A DNA stretch of 64,000 nt from Bacillota bacterium (GCA_023392075.1 JAEVZU010000116.1:10493-74492), one strand, 5' to 3'; counted from the stretch's first letter, positions 25,376 to 34,896 are shown. Notes: generated by a model not told the origin, from the sequence alone. Numbers and translations: made by a program.

Positions 25376-26387
25376 AATATTAGAAGTCAAGGAACTTGAA
25401 GTAGCTATAAATACTCATGCAGGCGCGATTAAAGCCGTACGCGGCGTCAGCTTTTGTCTGGCCCCCAGGGAAACTCTGGCTATAGTAGGTGAGTCGGGGT
25501 CCGGCAAGTCCATGTCTGTAAAGGGTATTATGCAGCTGCTCCCGCAAAATGGAGCCATTACAGGCGGAGAAGTTCTTTTGAATGGAAGGAACATTTCAAA
25601 ACTTAATAACAGCGGCATGAAAAAAGTCAGAGGTTCCGATATCTCAATGATTTTTCAGGACCCCATGACCTCCCTGAATCCGACAATGACAGTGGGCAAA
25701 CAGATTATTGAAGTACTTGAAGAGCATACAAAGCTGTCACGCCAGGAAATGAAGGCTCGTGCAATTGAGCTTCTTGAGCTGGCAGGCATTTCCAACCCTA
25801 CAGAGCGCTTTAACCAATATCCTCATCAGCTTTCCGGAGGAATGCGCCAGAGAGTGGTAATTGCCATAGCGCTTGCCTGCAATCCCAAGATTCTCATAGC
25901 AGACGAACCCACTACGGCACTTGATGTTACCATCCAGGCTCAGATACTTGACCTGATGAGAAGCCTGCAGTCGAAGGTGAATACGTCAATTATTCTCATT
26001 ACACATAATCTTGGTGTGGTTGCCAACATTGCCGACAGAGTGGCAGTCATGTATGGCGGTAAAATCGTTGAGGAGGGAACGGTTCAGGAGGTATTTTATA
26101 ATTCGCACCATCCATATACCCACGGACTCATGGCCTCCATACCAAAACCACATCAGGAGGGCGGCGAGCTGGCAGTAATTCCAGGCACCCCTCCCGACCT
26201 GCTTAATCCACCGCAGGGCTGCCCCTTTGCAGCACGCTGCCGTTATACAATGGAGGTATGCCTCCGGGCAATGCCACCGCATACTGTACTTTCCCACTCA
26301 CATACAGCGGCCTGCTGGCTCAATGATACCAGAGCGGTCAAAGCCGGAATTTCAGCCGAAGTATTCCAAAAGGAGGCTGCGAAATGA
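25368..26387 (+). CDS. oppD: Oligopeptide ABC transporter, ATPase (OppD/DppD)
   Basis: ABC ATPase of about 339 residues starting MDKILEVKELEV. Walker A is GESGSGKS, the signature LSGGMRQRV, and Walker B is ILIADEPTTALD. The C-terminal oligopeptide-transporter extension has GCPFAARCRY and later Cys residues, which in this family can bind an Fe-S cluster. The frame extends to 25338 but without a ribosome site; ATG 25368 fits homologues. It ends in ATGA overlapping oppF by 4 bases. Confidence 0.92.
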   Translation: MDKILEVKELEVAINTHAGAIKAVRGVSFCLAPRETLAIVGESGSGKSMSVKGIMQLLPQNGAITGGEVLLNGRNISKLNNSGMKKVRGSDISMIFQDPMTSLNPTMTVGKQIIEVLEEHTKLSRQEMKARAIELLELAGISNPTERFNQYPHQLSGGMRQRVVIAIALACNPKILIADEPTTALDVTIQAQILDLMRSLQSKVNTSIILITHNLGVVANIADRVAVMYGGKIVEEGTVQEVFYNSHHPYTHGLMASIPKPHQEGGELAVIPGTPPDLLNPPQGCPFAARCRYTMEVCLRAMPPHTVLSHSHTAACWLNDTRAVKAGISAEVFQKEAAK

Positions 26388-27352
26388 GCGAAACAATATT
26401 AGAAGTTAAAAACCTTAAAAAGTATTTTTCAGCGGCAAATAATGGTATACTTAAAGCTGTTGACAATGTTACACTTGATATATATAAAGGCGAAACACTT
26501 GGGTTGGTTGGAGAGTCAGGCTGTGGAAAATCCACCCTTGGAAGAACTATTATTAATCTCTACAAGCCCACTGAAGGCTCTGTTCTGTTCAAAGACGCTG
26601 ACGTCCATCATGCGAAGCCAGCCGAAGCCAAGGTTATCAGCAGAAAAATGCAGATGATTTTTCAGGACCCCTACGCCTCCCTTAACCAGCGAATGAAGGT
26701 AACAGATATTATTGCCGAGGGGATAGATGCTCATAAGCTCTGCAAAAACAAAATTGAAAGACAGCAGTTAGTGAACTCCCTGCTGGAAACAGTTGGCCTT
26801 CAGGCAGAGCATGCCAACAGGTTTCCGCACGAGTTTTCAGGAGGTCAGCGCCAGAGAATCGGCATTGCAAGAGCTCTGGCGGTAAACCCGGAGTTTGTTA
26901 TAGCCGATGAGCCTATATCTGCACTGGATGTTTCCATTCAGGCTCAGGTAATCAATCTGATGAAAAAGCTTCAGCGAGAGAGGAGTCTTACCTATCTGTT
27001 CATAGCCCACGATCTGTCAATGGTAAGGCATATCAGCGACAGAATTGGCGTGATGTATCTGGGCAGCATGGTTGAGCTGTCAACCAGTCAGGAGCTTTTC
27101 GCAAAACCACTGCATCCATATACACAGGCATTGCTGTCTGCAGTTCCAATACCCGACCCAAAGCTGGAGCGCAGCAGAGAACGAATAATTCTTCACGGAA
27201 GTATTCCAAGCCCTGTAAATGTCCCGGAAGGCTGCCGCTTCTGCACCAGATGCAGTATGGCCCAGCCCTGCTGCAGTCAGAGCACTCCCGCATTCAGGCA
27301 GGTTGAAAAAGACCACTGGGTTGCATGCCACTTATTCAATAAAGACCAGTAG
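26384..27352 (+). CDS. oppF: Oligopeptide ABC transporter, ATPase (OppF/DppF)
   Basis: A 322-residue ABC ATPase partner of OppD. Walker A is GESGCGKST, the signature FSGGQRQRIG, and Walker B is FVIADEPISALD. The C-terminal region GCRFCTRCSMAQPCCSQ is Cys-rich, as in the DppF type. AGGAGG precedes the ATG, which overlaps the oppD stop (ATGA). Its own stop codon TAG is the first base triplet of the 155-bp inverted-repeat element that follows. Confidence 0.93.
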   Translation: MSETILEVKNLKKYFSAANNGILKAVDNVTLDIYKGETLGLVGESGCGKSTLGRTIINLYKPTEGSVLFKDADVHHAKPAEAKVISRKMQMIFQDPYASLNQRMKVTDIIAEGIDAHKLCKNKIERQQLVNSLLETVGLQAEHANRFPHEFSGGQRQRIGIARALAVNPEFVIADEPISALDVSIQAQVINLMKKLQRERSLTYLFIAHDLSMVRHISDRIGVMYLGSMVELSTSQELFAKPLHPYTQALLSAVPIPDPKLERSRERIILHGSIPSPVNVPEGCRFCTRCSMAQPCCSQSTPAFRQVEKDHWVACHLFNKDQ

Positions 27353-27504
27353 TCTGTAACATCTAAATTGATACATTGCCGACGGTTAAATTTCCTCTGA
27401 ACTGCGTTGCCGAAAAGCACTGCTTCGCATATTCCGCCATCCTCCGCCTTGTCCTGAAAAAATTTTCCTCGCCGGACAATATAAGTTTTAGATGTTACAG
27501 ACTA
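27350..27504. repeat. 155-bp MITE-like element with 18-bp terminal inverted repeats
   Basis: TAGTCTGTAACATCTAAA (27350-27367) is matched exactly in reverse at 27487-27504. Pairing continues imperfectly inward (ATTGCCGACG against CGCCGGACAAT). The interior codes for nothing obvious. It sits between oppF and the ROK gene and supplies the oppF stop codon. Confidence 0.6.
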
Positions 27505-27549
27505 CCAGCATGCAGAATCTACAAATCATTTGAAGGAGAAACAGGTTTT

Positions 27550-28734
27550 ATGAATACCTCAGGAAAGAAACTGGACAAAAGCCTAATGAAAAGTTCAAAC
27601 CGCAGGCTGGTGTTTTATATGATACATGGCCGCGGCCCCATTTCCAGAGTGCAGGTTGCCAAGCTTATCAATATGAGCACCATGTCGGTAGGCAAAATTG
27701 CCGACGAACTTATCACGCTCGGTTTGGTAGTAGAGGAAGAAATCTCTGAGCTCACCCCTGGAATAGGAAGGCCCCCAAAAATGCTTAAGGTGGCATCTGA
27801 AAGCATTCTCTGCCTCGGCGTGGAGCTTGACAGGGATGGTCTTCTGGTGGGGATTGTAAATTTCCACGGACAGGTTATCAGGGAAAAAGCCTTGCGGGAG
27901 GACTTCAGTCACAAATCCGCCGAAGAAACCATCGGATGCATAAGCCTGTTAATAAAGGAGATTCTAAGCGAAAATACCGACCTGCCTGTCACTCCGGCTG
28001 TTGGAATCGCATGTCCCGGATTAATCGACGCAGAGAGTGGTGTCGTTATCTTTTCCTCACAGCTAAAGTGGAAAAATGTCAGGCTGGTTGAACTGCTAAG
28101 AGAAATGTCCGGCATCAATAAAATTGTCATTGATAACGAGGTTAAGGCAAGGGCCATAGCAGAAGACCTGTTCGGGGCTGCAAACAACAGCAGCAATACA
28201 GTAGTGCTTAATATCGGCTCAGGTATCGGTTCCTCTGTGGTTATAAACCATCAGATTTACCGCGGGAAATCCAATATGGCCGGTGAAATAGGGCATATTT
28301 GCATAAACCCCACCGGTTCCATGTGTGAATGCGGCAGGCGCGGATGTCTGCAGACCTACATTGCCGACTGGGCCATACTGCGCGACGCTAGTATTGTTAA
28401 ACCCGGAGCAACTCTGGACGATGTGTTTGAGGCCTTTAAAGGCAAGGAGATCTGGGTAATGAACATTATTGACGTTATGGTCAGATATATTCTTGTGGCA
28501 ATAAGCATTCTGTCCAACACTTATGACCCTGACGAAATTATTCTGTGCGGCCGGATGATTGATAAGTATGAGATCCTCCAGCAGACAATTCTCGAAAGCT
28601 ATAACAGCCAGCTTGCCAATAATCTCCTGGACTCGGTAACTATTAAAACATCCGGCTTTGGAGCTGACGGCAACCTGATCGGCGCTGGAACGCTGGCTCT
28701 GTACAGTCATCTGGACGATATCTTCAGACAGTAA
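27550..28734 (+). CDS. ROK family transcriptional regulator
   Basis: A 394-residue protein with an N-terminal winged helix-turn-helix (about 15-75: GRGPISRVQVAKLINMS...VGKIADELITLGLV) and a ROK sugar-kinase-like domain. Visible motifs are NIGSGIGSSVV, the GEIGH motif and the zinc site CECGRRGCLQTY. The NagC/XylR type senses sugars or amino sugars. ATG 27550 follows AAGGAG. The frame continues 58 codons upstream into the MITE-like element, which is unlikely to be translated. It ends the importer operon and probably controls both divergent operons. A sugar-sensing regulator on a peptide importer suggests a sugar-peptide such as a muropeptide. Confidence 0.88.
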   Translation: MNTSGKKLDKSLMKSSNRRLVFYMIHGRGPISRVQVAKLINMSTMSVGKIADELITLGLVVEEEISELTPGIGRPPKMLKVASESILCLGVELDRDGLLVGIVNFHGQVIREKALREDFSHKSAEETIGCISLLIKEILSENTDLPVTPAVGIACPGLIDAESGVVIFSSQLKWKNVRLVELLREMSGINKIVIDNEVKARAIAEDLFGAANNSSNTVVLNIGSGIGSSVVINHQIYRGKSNMAGEIGHICINPTGSMCECGRRGCLQTYIADWAILRDASIVKPGATLDDVFEAFKGKEIWVMNIIDVMVRYILVAISILSNTYDPDEIILCGRMIDKYEILQQTILESYNSQLANNLLDSVTIKTSGFGADGNLIGAGTLALYSHLDDIFRQ

Positions 28735-28802
28735 ATCCATAAATGTTCAATCGGTGCATGCACTATGTTCAAGCATTGAACGCTATTTGCTCCGGCATCC
28801 GC

Positions 28803-29281
28803 TCAGGGGCTTTTCATATATTCGTCAAAGCCCCTGCTGAATCCAAATGGTGTAACAATTACTGCATTAATCGGGAAGCTGGCAGCAATAACTGTTGCAC
28901 GCATTTCCCCAGACACTGACAGTTGTATTACCGATATAGACATCTTTGAGCAGTTTTGTTCTGATTTTCTCCTCGGAACCGCCAATGTGCCTTCATCACT
29001 AAAAATGTGGAATCCGTGAAGCAAGAAAGCAAAAACCGCAGCTGACTTTGGTGCTAGGCCATAACTTTTTAAGCGGAAATCATCTGCCAGTGTTTCGTTT
29101 GGCTCCCAACTATAGCTGAAAGGTGGATTAGCTACAATAGCATCACACTCAATTTTTTTGCCGGATTCATTTCATTAAGTATATTCCAGTCATTCATTAA
29201 TGAATCACCATGAAAGATTTAAAACTCTGAATCTTTCAATCCGTGTAGCATCATATTCATACGTGCAAGGTATAATCAATG
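28803..29281 (-). pseudogene. Type I restriction-modification HsdM remnant
   Basis: Minus-strand frames give LARMNMMLHGL, then, after a frame change, CDAIVANPPFSYSWEPNE (the NPPF amino-methyltransferase motif) and LAPKSAAVFAFLLHGFH..DEGTLAV, a clear order of HsdM motifs. After DEGTLAV the sequence stops looking like HsdM and ends in 50 unmatched residues. Both ends and the specificity/restriction genes are missing. Confidence 0.72.
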
Positions 29282-29284
29282 ATT

Positions 29285-30256
29285 TTATTTTTCTATGCAC
29301 GAAATAAATTTATTCCACATTTCAAATTCTTTAAAAAATAAATCCTTACAGCTTTCGTTTATGTAAATTAATTCCGAATTTTTATTTTTTATGATGTATG
29401 CTTTTACAAGTAGATTCTTTACAATCAACCAACCATCCTGTAAAGCTTTACTACATCTGATAAGAATATCAGCTGCCTCCATATTAATCATATTTTTTTT
29501 GTACAGAGTCTGGAACAGAAATTGATTTGCTTTGTGCCTGTTAACAATTTGATGAAGGTACATCGACATAAGATCGCACATATGTCCGGCAGCCAGATCC
29601 TCACCGCTTAGTTGCAATAATGTTTTGATCCTAATTTGTTTCAACTCATTGGAAAGCCGTTGAGCATTACTTATAACTTCACTTAATGAGAACTTAAAGG
29701 GTCCAATTTCGTCTAAGAATTTGTATATATAACCATGAGGATCAAGCGGTGAATTCTTTACCGAAGCATATAACCTTTCTTCAGGAATATCGTGCTCATT
29801 GTAGCCGCTGGTACTTTCATCAAGTACATAAAATAGCTTCTTTTCATCATCAAATCCGTTAATAAAAGAATAATGCTCCCAATGATGCTTCCCCCAGCAA
29901 ACACTATTCGGAATCCAATAAAACAAATCAACTCCTATTGCAAGTAATGTCCTTTTTGTAATTAAATCCTTTAAAAAGCCTATGTAATTTTGATCATACT
30001 TGAAATTGATAGGTTGCTTTGTAAGAATGTTTTGATTTAGATACTTTTTTTCAAAGTTTTTCATTGGATGCAAGGTTGGATAGTGGATGTTCGTTCCAGA
30101 CGGTGTTTCTATCTCTGAAATCAGATAGCTGTAGTCATTAAGGTAGGCTGCCAGTCTAAAACTGGGCTCAGCGGAAATGAAGATAGAGAACATCATATTA
30201 AAGGAACAATTCAACCAATAATCTTTAAATGGAACTATACCTACGCTATAATTCAT
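29285..30256 (-). CDS. BtrH-like protein (butirosin biosynthesis protein H family), copy 2
   Basis: A 323-residue protein resembling the BtrH N-terminal family: a start of the form V-P-F-x-D-Y..NC, then HHWEHYSFINGFDDEKKLFY..DEST about one third in. BtrH in butirosin assembly moves an acyl chain from a carrier protein to an amine of the aminocyclitol; the Cys/His pattern resembles papain-like acyltransferases. ATG 30256 follows AAGGTGTG; an upstream ATG at 30370 would run into fkbH. A second, divergent copy lies at 34944. It is the last gene of the cluster, 71 bases after the broken fkbH. Confidence 0.65.
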   Translation of the reverse strand: MNYSVGIVPFKDYWLNCSFNMMFSIFISAEPSFRLAAYLNDYSYLISEIETPSGTNIHYPTLHPMKNFEKKYLNQNILTKQPINFKYDQNYIGFLKDLITKRTLLAIGVDLFYWIPNSVCWGKHHWEHYSFINGFDDEKKLFYVLDESTSGYNEHDIPEERLYASVKNSPLDPHGYIYKFLDEIGPFKFSLSEVISNAQRLSNELKQIRIKTLLQLSGEDLAAGHMCDLMSMYLHQIVNRHKANQFLFQTLYKKNMINMEAADILIRCSKALQDGWLIVKNLLVKAYIIKNKNSELIYINESCKDLFFKEFEMWNKFISCIEK

Positions 30257-30327
30257 TTTTAGCACACACCTTAGATAGTTAATATTGTATAATATCAGTG
30301 ACCGCAGCCACTTTTCGACCTGATATT

Positions 30328-32107
30328 TTAATACTCTGTAGAAATTTTGAAAAAGCCGGGAATAGTGCACCTAAACTTGCCAATATCAAACTTGTATACA
30401 CTCCCATCAGGGCTGGAACTCACCATCTCAAATCCATTACATGTATACAAACTTTCCACTTGTGCATTCCTTTCCGTCTTTCTATATATTCCGACTGCCC
30501 ATTTGATGCCCTGCATCATTGATATTTTTAAGCATTCTGCTAAAAAAGCTTCTTCCACCTTCCTCCCCAGAACACGACAAGAAAGTAAAAATGTATCAAA
30601 AACAACCTCAAAATTTGAGTAGTGAAGTATACATACTCCGACAATTCCATAGTCGGACAGCCTGTCCTTCAATCTCAGGTACACTACATTGTACTGTGGA
30701 TTATTGCTAAAATTCCAGATATCCAATTCCGAATACCTTTTGTTTGTAAGGTTAAACTGATTGGTTTTATGAGTAAGCTGAGCTATTCTAGGAATACTGA
30801 GTTGGTCAGCAAATCCAATATTAATTTCCATGTTCATGGAGTAATAGTACTCATCCAGGTTACTAAAGCTGTTCATCAGCTTTTTTCTCATTTTTTCCAT
30901 GCGATAGGTTTCATTCCGTTTATAATCTTCGTCTGTAATACTTAAAGTATCAAATAACCCAAAGTAAAACAAATTGTAATAGCTTTGAAATGTGCCATTT
31001 GTTTTGAAGCACAACGTTTCAACCTCCGGAAGCATGTTTCTCACAAAATCAGTCTCAAATTCACTGTCATCAACAAACACGATGCTATCCAGCCCAATAT
31101 TCAACTCTTCTGCGATTTGTTTTATATTGTATGCCTTATCATTCCAATTTACTTTGAATATAGATATATGATTTTTTTGTAGTATCATATCCGAATGATT
31201 TTGGAAAACTTCCATAACGTCCGCCTCATTATTTTTACTGCACACAGCCAGAATAATCCCACGGTTGTTCAGACTAAGAACCAGCTTCTGAAATTCCTTG
31301 TGAATACTCCCCGGATAGTTGTCATCAAGTTTTATACCAGCGATACCGTCTTCCCCGATAATACCTCCCCATAGAACATTATCACAATCTAAAACCAGGC
31401 ACTTTTTGTTTTTCCTTTTGAAGCCCTGATAAGTTTAAAATATTCGAAAGCTATTTCACGTAGTGCTTTTCTAGTATAAGGGGCTTTCCCTATATGCCAG
31501 TATCTTCTGTCATAATACTCCTTATAGCCTATCCTCGTCAGGCACACGTTTAAATCTACCATGCAAGCTCTGTTTTTGATAGAATATCTCGAATATTTGA
31601 GTTCAACCGACTTACTATTCCTGACTGACCTGATTCAGACTGGTAATCAAGCATACCGGTAACGGGGAACATCGGTAACTCAAAGGAATTAAACAGTATA
31701 ATCGCATTAGTTCTAGCACGTATATTCGCAATAACTTGCTCCACATATTTAATAACAAGTTCTTTTTCCTTTTCAATTTCTTCATGTCCCGAACCCAGTG
31801 TCTTGTAAAAAAGTGCCGGCGATAGTGCTTCCAGCTGTAAAAAAACGACAACACAATCCGTATTGCCGTTCAGCAGTGTACTATTCTCTTCCATTGTGTC
31901 CTGATATACGTTATCATATTGACCATAACTTATGCAAAGATTAAGTCCTATCTGCTACATTAAGAATTGAAGATACGGCTCTATCTGCTCAATAACAATA
32001 TTTCTTAGAATTGTGACATTATAACTAGGAAACGAGCTCCTTTCATCTTCTTTTTCTATATTTATATTTTGTATATTTATATAGCTTAGATCAAAGAAAT
32101 TATCCAT
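30328..32107 (-). pseudogene. Broken fkbH-like gene (glyceryl-ACP forming enzyme)
   Basis: Start ATG 32107 behind GGAGAGGAG. Segment 1 (to 31556) has an in-frame TAG after PYLQFLM, then QIGLNLCISYG and ILFNSFELPMFPV. Segment 2 (about 31559-31425, shifted) reads YYDRRYWHIGKAPYTRKALR. Segment 3 (about 31434 to 30328, shifted again) has the HAD signature LVLDCDNVLWGG and VCSKNN, followed by the acetyltransferase-like tail. Joined, this is a full-length long-form FkbH. Each shift equals loss of one base. FkbH loads a glyceryl unit from 1,3-bisphosphoglycerate onto an ACP; an ACP gene lies directly upstream. Three lesions suggest true decay, although sequencing errors could explain the shifts. Confidence 0.85.
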
Positions 32108-32159
32108 CCTATCTCCTCTCCGATAGTAGCTTTAAAATGTACCTATGGCTATTAAGGCT

Positions 32160-32399
32160 TTATTTTTTTAGAATCATTTTCTTTACCTGTCCCAAAGTTA
32201 GAAAATTGTCTATCAGCAGTTCTCCATTTTCAAACACAATGCCAAATTCATCTTCAAGGCTTACAAGAAAATTCATATGGTTTAGTGAACTCATACCGAT
32301 GGTATAAAGATTCAGCTCATCCGTTATTTGTTCCATTGCGTTTACGTCGAGTTTTAAAATAGGTTGCAGGCATTTCAATATCCTTTCAGTTGCTTCCAT
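32160..32399 (-). CDS. Acyl carrier protein
   Basis: A 79-residue acidic protein with the carrier fold. The phosphopantetheine site reads GMSSLN (S38), with Ser where Asp is usual in DSL. AAGGAGGA precedes ATG. It stands 52 bases upstream of the broken fkbH, the usual place of a glyceryl-accepting ACP. Confidence 0.85.
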   Translation of the reverse strand: MEATERILKCLQPILKLDVNAMEQITDELNLYTIGMSSLNHMNFLVSLEDEFGIVFENGELLIDNFLTLGQVKKMILKK

Positions 32400-32444
32400 T
32401 TTCTTATCCTCCTTCTTTCCCAGCTTATTATCTAAAGCATGGTA

Positions 32445-33701
32445 TTAATAAATTGTAACTCTACTCACGGACTCTTCCATTTTCTTTTCCAATATAAATC
32501 TGCCGTTTTTGCCGTTACAGGATACTTGGTACTCCCCGGCAAACCCGGAAACTGTAATTGCACCCGCTTCGTCAGTAGCTATACGAAAAGGACCGGTCCA
32601 CCATTCGCCTTTTATAAGCTTATGGAGTTCTTCATATGAAGGTTTTAGCCTGTTGTCCTGGGTCATTAATCCTGAAGGCGCACCCAGCCACTGACCATCG
32701 GTAAATTCCCACCATGTGATGGATTCTACCGCCGGATGTGCAAAAAGGGTCTTATAAAGCTGCACAACTTCTCTGGCCTGTCTTTCCTCCCCCTCCGTGG
32801 TTGTCGGCCACTTTTCTACCATATAATCATTAAAATCTACGAACTCAGCCGGCATAATATGACCTGAAAGAAGTGTAGTCTCAGTAAAATGAATGGGTAG
32901 ATTAAATCGTGAGAAACGTTCGAGAATTTCCTGGGTCTTTTCAACTCCCCAGTAACCTTGATGCATATGGGACTGAATTCCTATGGCATCTATCGGAATC
33001 CCCGCTTCCAAACAGCCCTCTACCAGAATTTCATAAGAGTCAATGGTGGTATATACAAAATCATTAATCAGCAGCGTAGCATTCGGATTCGACTTCTTCG
33101 CAGCCGAAAACATATCTCCCACGGTGCGTATGCGCCCCAGTTCTTTACAAATGCGAGTAATTCCATTATCATCTTTCTTAAATACCGGCATTATAACCGC
33201 TTCATTAATAACATCCCATATATCGATTAACCCGGCAAAACTACTTACCTCCCTTTCTGTCCGTTCTATCTGTGAAGAAAGGATTTGGGTGTTGCTCAAC
33301 TCCAGCAGCCACGGTGCTGTAAATGAATGCCAGCACAGTACATGGCCTTTGGGAACACATCCGTTGTCCAATACCCACCGGGCAGCTATTTTCATTCTTT
33401 CAGTATCCAATTGACCCCTAACCATCTCAAATTCACGCCAGTAAAATGGCAGTACGATATAGTTAAACAAATCGAATATTTTTTGAAACCGTTCTTCTTC
33501 TATCTTTCTCGAATATCCATCCAATTCACCGTTTGCAAGGGCGACAGAACTATAACCTCCGAAACACCCGAAAAGAAATTTATGCTTTGCCTGTTCAACC
33601 ACGACTTCGGTATTTCTCAGCGGACTTCCATCCGGGCCAACCAGTATCAGCTTTTTTAAACCCATATGATGCTTATATTCTCTTCTGCAATTAGTTTCCA
33701 T
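32445..33701 (-). CDS. Cytosolic GH10-like glycoside hydrolase in a biosynthetic cluster
   Basis: A 418-residue protein without signal peptide or dockerin. An N-terminal domain of about 50 residues precedes a GH10 barrel. The acid/base E167 lies in IWDVINEA, the nucleophile E274 in LPIHFTETTL, and the substrate-site motifs GHVLCWHS and TWWEFTDG are kept. A small beta domain ends the protein. GH10 normally means xylanase, but an intracellular form between an ACP and a cyclitol synthase is hard to explain as polymer breakdown. It may trim a glycosylated intermediate, or act as a transglycosidase or self-protection hydrolase. AAAGGTGA precedes ATG; the gaps to its neighbours are about 50 bases, so it is in the operon. 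Confidence 0.8.
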   Translation of the reverse strand: METNCRREYKHHMGLKKLILVGPDGSPLRNTEVVVEQAKHKFLFGCFGGYSSVALANGELDGYSRKIEEERFQKIFDLFNYIVLPFYWREFEMVRGQLDTERMKIAARWVLDNGCVPKGHVLCWHSFTAPWLLELSNTQILSSQIERTEREVSSFAGLIDIWDVINEAVIMPVFKKDDNGITRICKELGRIRTVGDMFSAAKKSNPNATLLINDFVYTTIDSYEILVEGCLEAGIPIDAIGIQSHMHQGYWGVEKTQEILERFSRFNLPIHFTETTLLSGHIMPAEFVDFNDYMVEKWPTTTEGEERQAREVVQLYKTLFAHPAVESITWWEFTDGQWLGAPSGLMTQDNRLKPSYEELHKLIKGEWWTGPFRIATDEAGAITVSGFAGEYQVSCNGKNGRFILEKKMEESVSRVTIY

Positions 33702-33756
33702 TCACCTTTTACCCCCTAGTATATAGAATCCCCTCATAACTGCTATAAATTTTACT

Positions 33757-34896
33757 TTATTCATACATACCAATTATGGCCTGTTTTACTACGGTTTCAG
33801 GAACTACAGTGAGTACCTTGCCATTATTTTTCAAAGGTTTCCCTATGCTCTCCAGTAGTACCATATGAATAGCTCCATTTTCACTATGGACATACCCTCT
33901 TTTGTTATCATATTTCATAATGGACAAAATAGTCTCAGGCTGTATGTGTTCAGCGATTCTGGTAGATGCCCCTGCCCTGTTTAATAGCTCTTTATGCAGG
34001 TTTACATCCCTTTCAGACAAATACCCCATCTGATGAGAAATCTCCGCTGCGCACAGCATTCCTAAGCCTATTGCCTCCCCATGAGATATTGTTCCAGGGT
34101 CAGCAAGCTCTATAGCATGTCCGATTGTATGTCCGTATTCCAGTATTAATGCATCCTGTTTCTCAAAAGGATCATTCTTCATAACAAGAGTCTTCGCTTG
34201 AATAGACATATCGATAAAATACCTATAGTCTTTCTGTGTATAGCTGCATTCTGGGCTTAAAAGGCCGGATAACTGCTCAATACTATCTGGTAAAATAGCA
34301 AGGGCATTTTTAATCACTTCGCACATACCGGAAATCACCTCACTCCGAGGCAGCGTTTTAAAAAAGTCCATGCTCGTAATAACCATTTCGGGTTTATGGA
34401 AAATGCCTATCAAATTTTTGCCCAGGCGTGAATTAATAGCCTGCTTCAATGACAGTACCGAGTCTAAAGCCGCCATAAGCGATGTTGGAATATGTACGAA
34501 TCTTATACCCCTGAACAGCAGTGCGGCAATCATACCAGCCATATTACCGCATATTCCCCCTCCGAGTCCTATAATACAAGTACGCCTATTTGCATTTAAA
34601 GCAAGGACCCTCTCAATTAAATCCTCAAGGATCTTTAGATTTTTATGTTTTTCAGTACATTCGAACATAAGTAACTCACATTTGCAGTGGCTCTGAATCT
34701 GCTTGGCAATTTTCTGTCCATACAGGCTCCCCACGTTTTTGTCGCAGATAATTATAAAACACTCGGCATCATCCATTGCAAAGAGCTGTTGAAGGCAGTT
34801 CTCCGGGCTTTTGTTATATAAATAATAGTTAAAAGACATGTCTCCGAATTTTATCTCATACGTATCACATTTTTCCAAATATTCTCTTCTACTCAT
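33757..34896 (-). CDS. 2-deoxy-scyllo-inosose synthase-like sugar phosphate cyclase
   Basis: A 379-residue member of the 3-dehydroquinate synthase superfamily that reads closest to BtrC/NeoC-type DOI synthases: ALNANRRTCIIGLGGGICGN, FRGIRFVHIPTSLMAALDSV, LSLKQAIN, GKNLIGIFHKP, EYGHTIGHAIELA and HGEAIGLGM. The Lys in SLKQA and the Glu of EYGH match catalytic residues of BtrC, and the metal ligands E/H/H are in place. The predicted reaction is conversion of glucose 6-phosphate to 2-deoxy-scyllo-inosose, first step of 2-deoxystreptamine. ATG 34896 has AAGGTGAG; a GTG three codons earlier overlaps it. No aminotransferase or dehydrogenase that would finish 2-deoxystreptamine is seen. Confidence 0.8.
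   Translation of the reverse strand: MSRREYLEKCDTYEIKFGDMSFNYYLYNKSPENCLQQLFAMDDAECFIIICDKNVGSLYGQKIAKQIQSHCKCELLMFECTEKHKNLKILEDLIERVLALNANRRTCIIGLGGGICGNMAGMIAALLFRGIRFVHIPTSLMAALDSVLSLKQAINSRLGKNLIGIFHKPEMVITSMDFFKTLPRSEVISGMCEVIKNALAILPDSIEQLSGLLSPECSYTQKDYRYFIDMSIQAKTLVMKNDPFEKQDALILEYGHTIGHAIELADPGTISHGEAIGLGMLCAAEISHQMGYLSERDVNLHKELLNRAGASTRIAEHIQPETILSIMKYDNKRGYVHSENGAIHMVLLESIGKPLKNNGKVLTVVPETVVKQAIIGMYE

Noticed and set aside
28219..28740. 173-residue minus-strand frame in the ROK gene
   Set aside because: Antisense to well-kept ROK motifs; no family resemblance.
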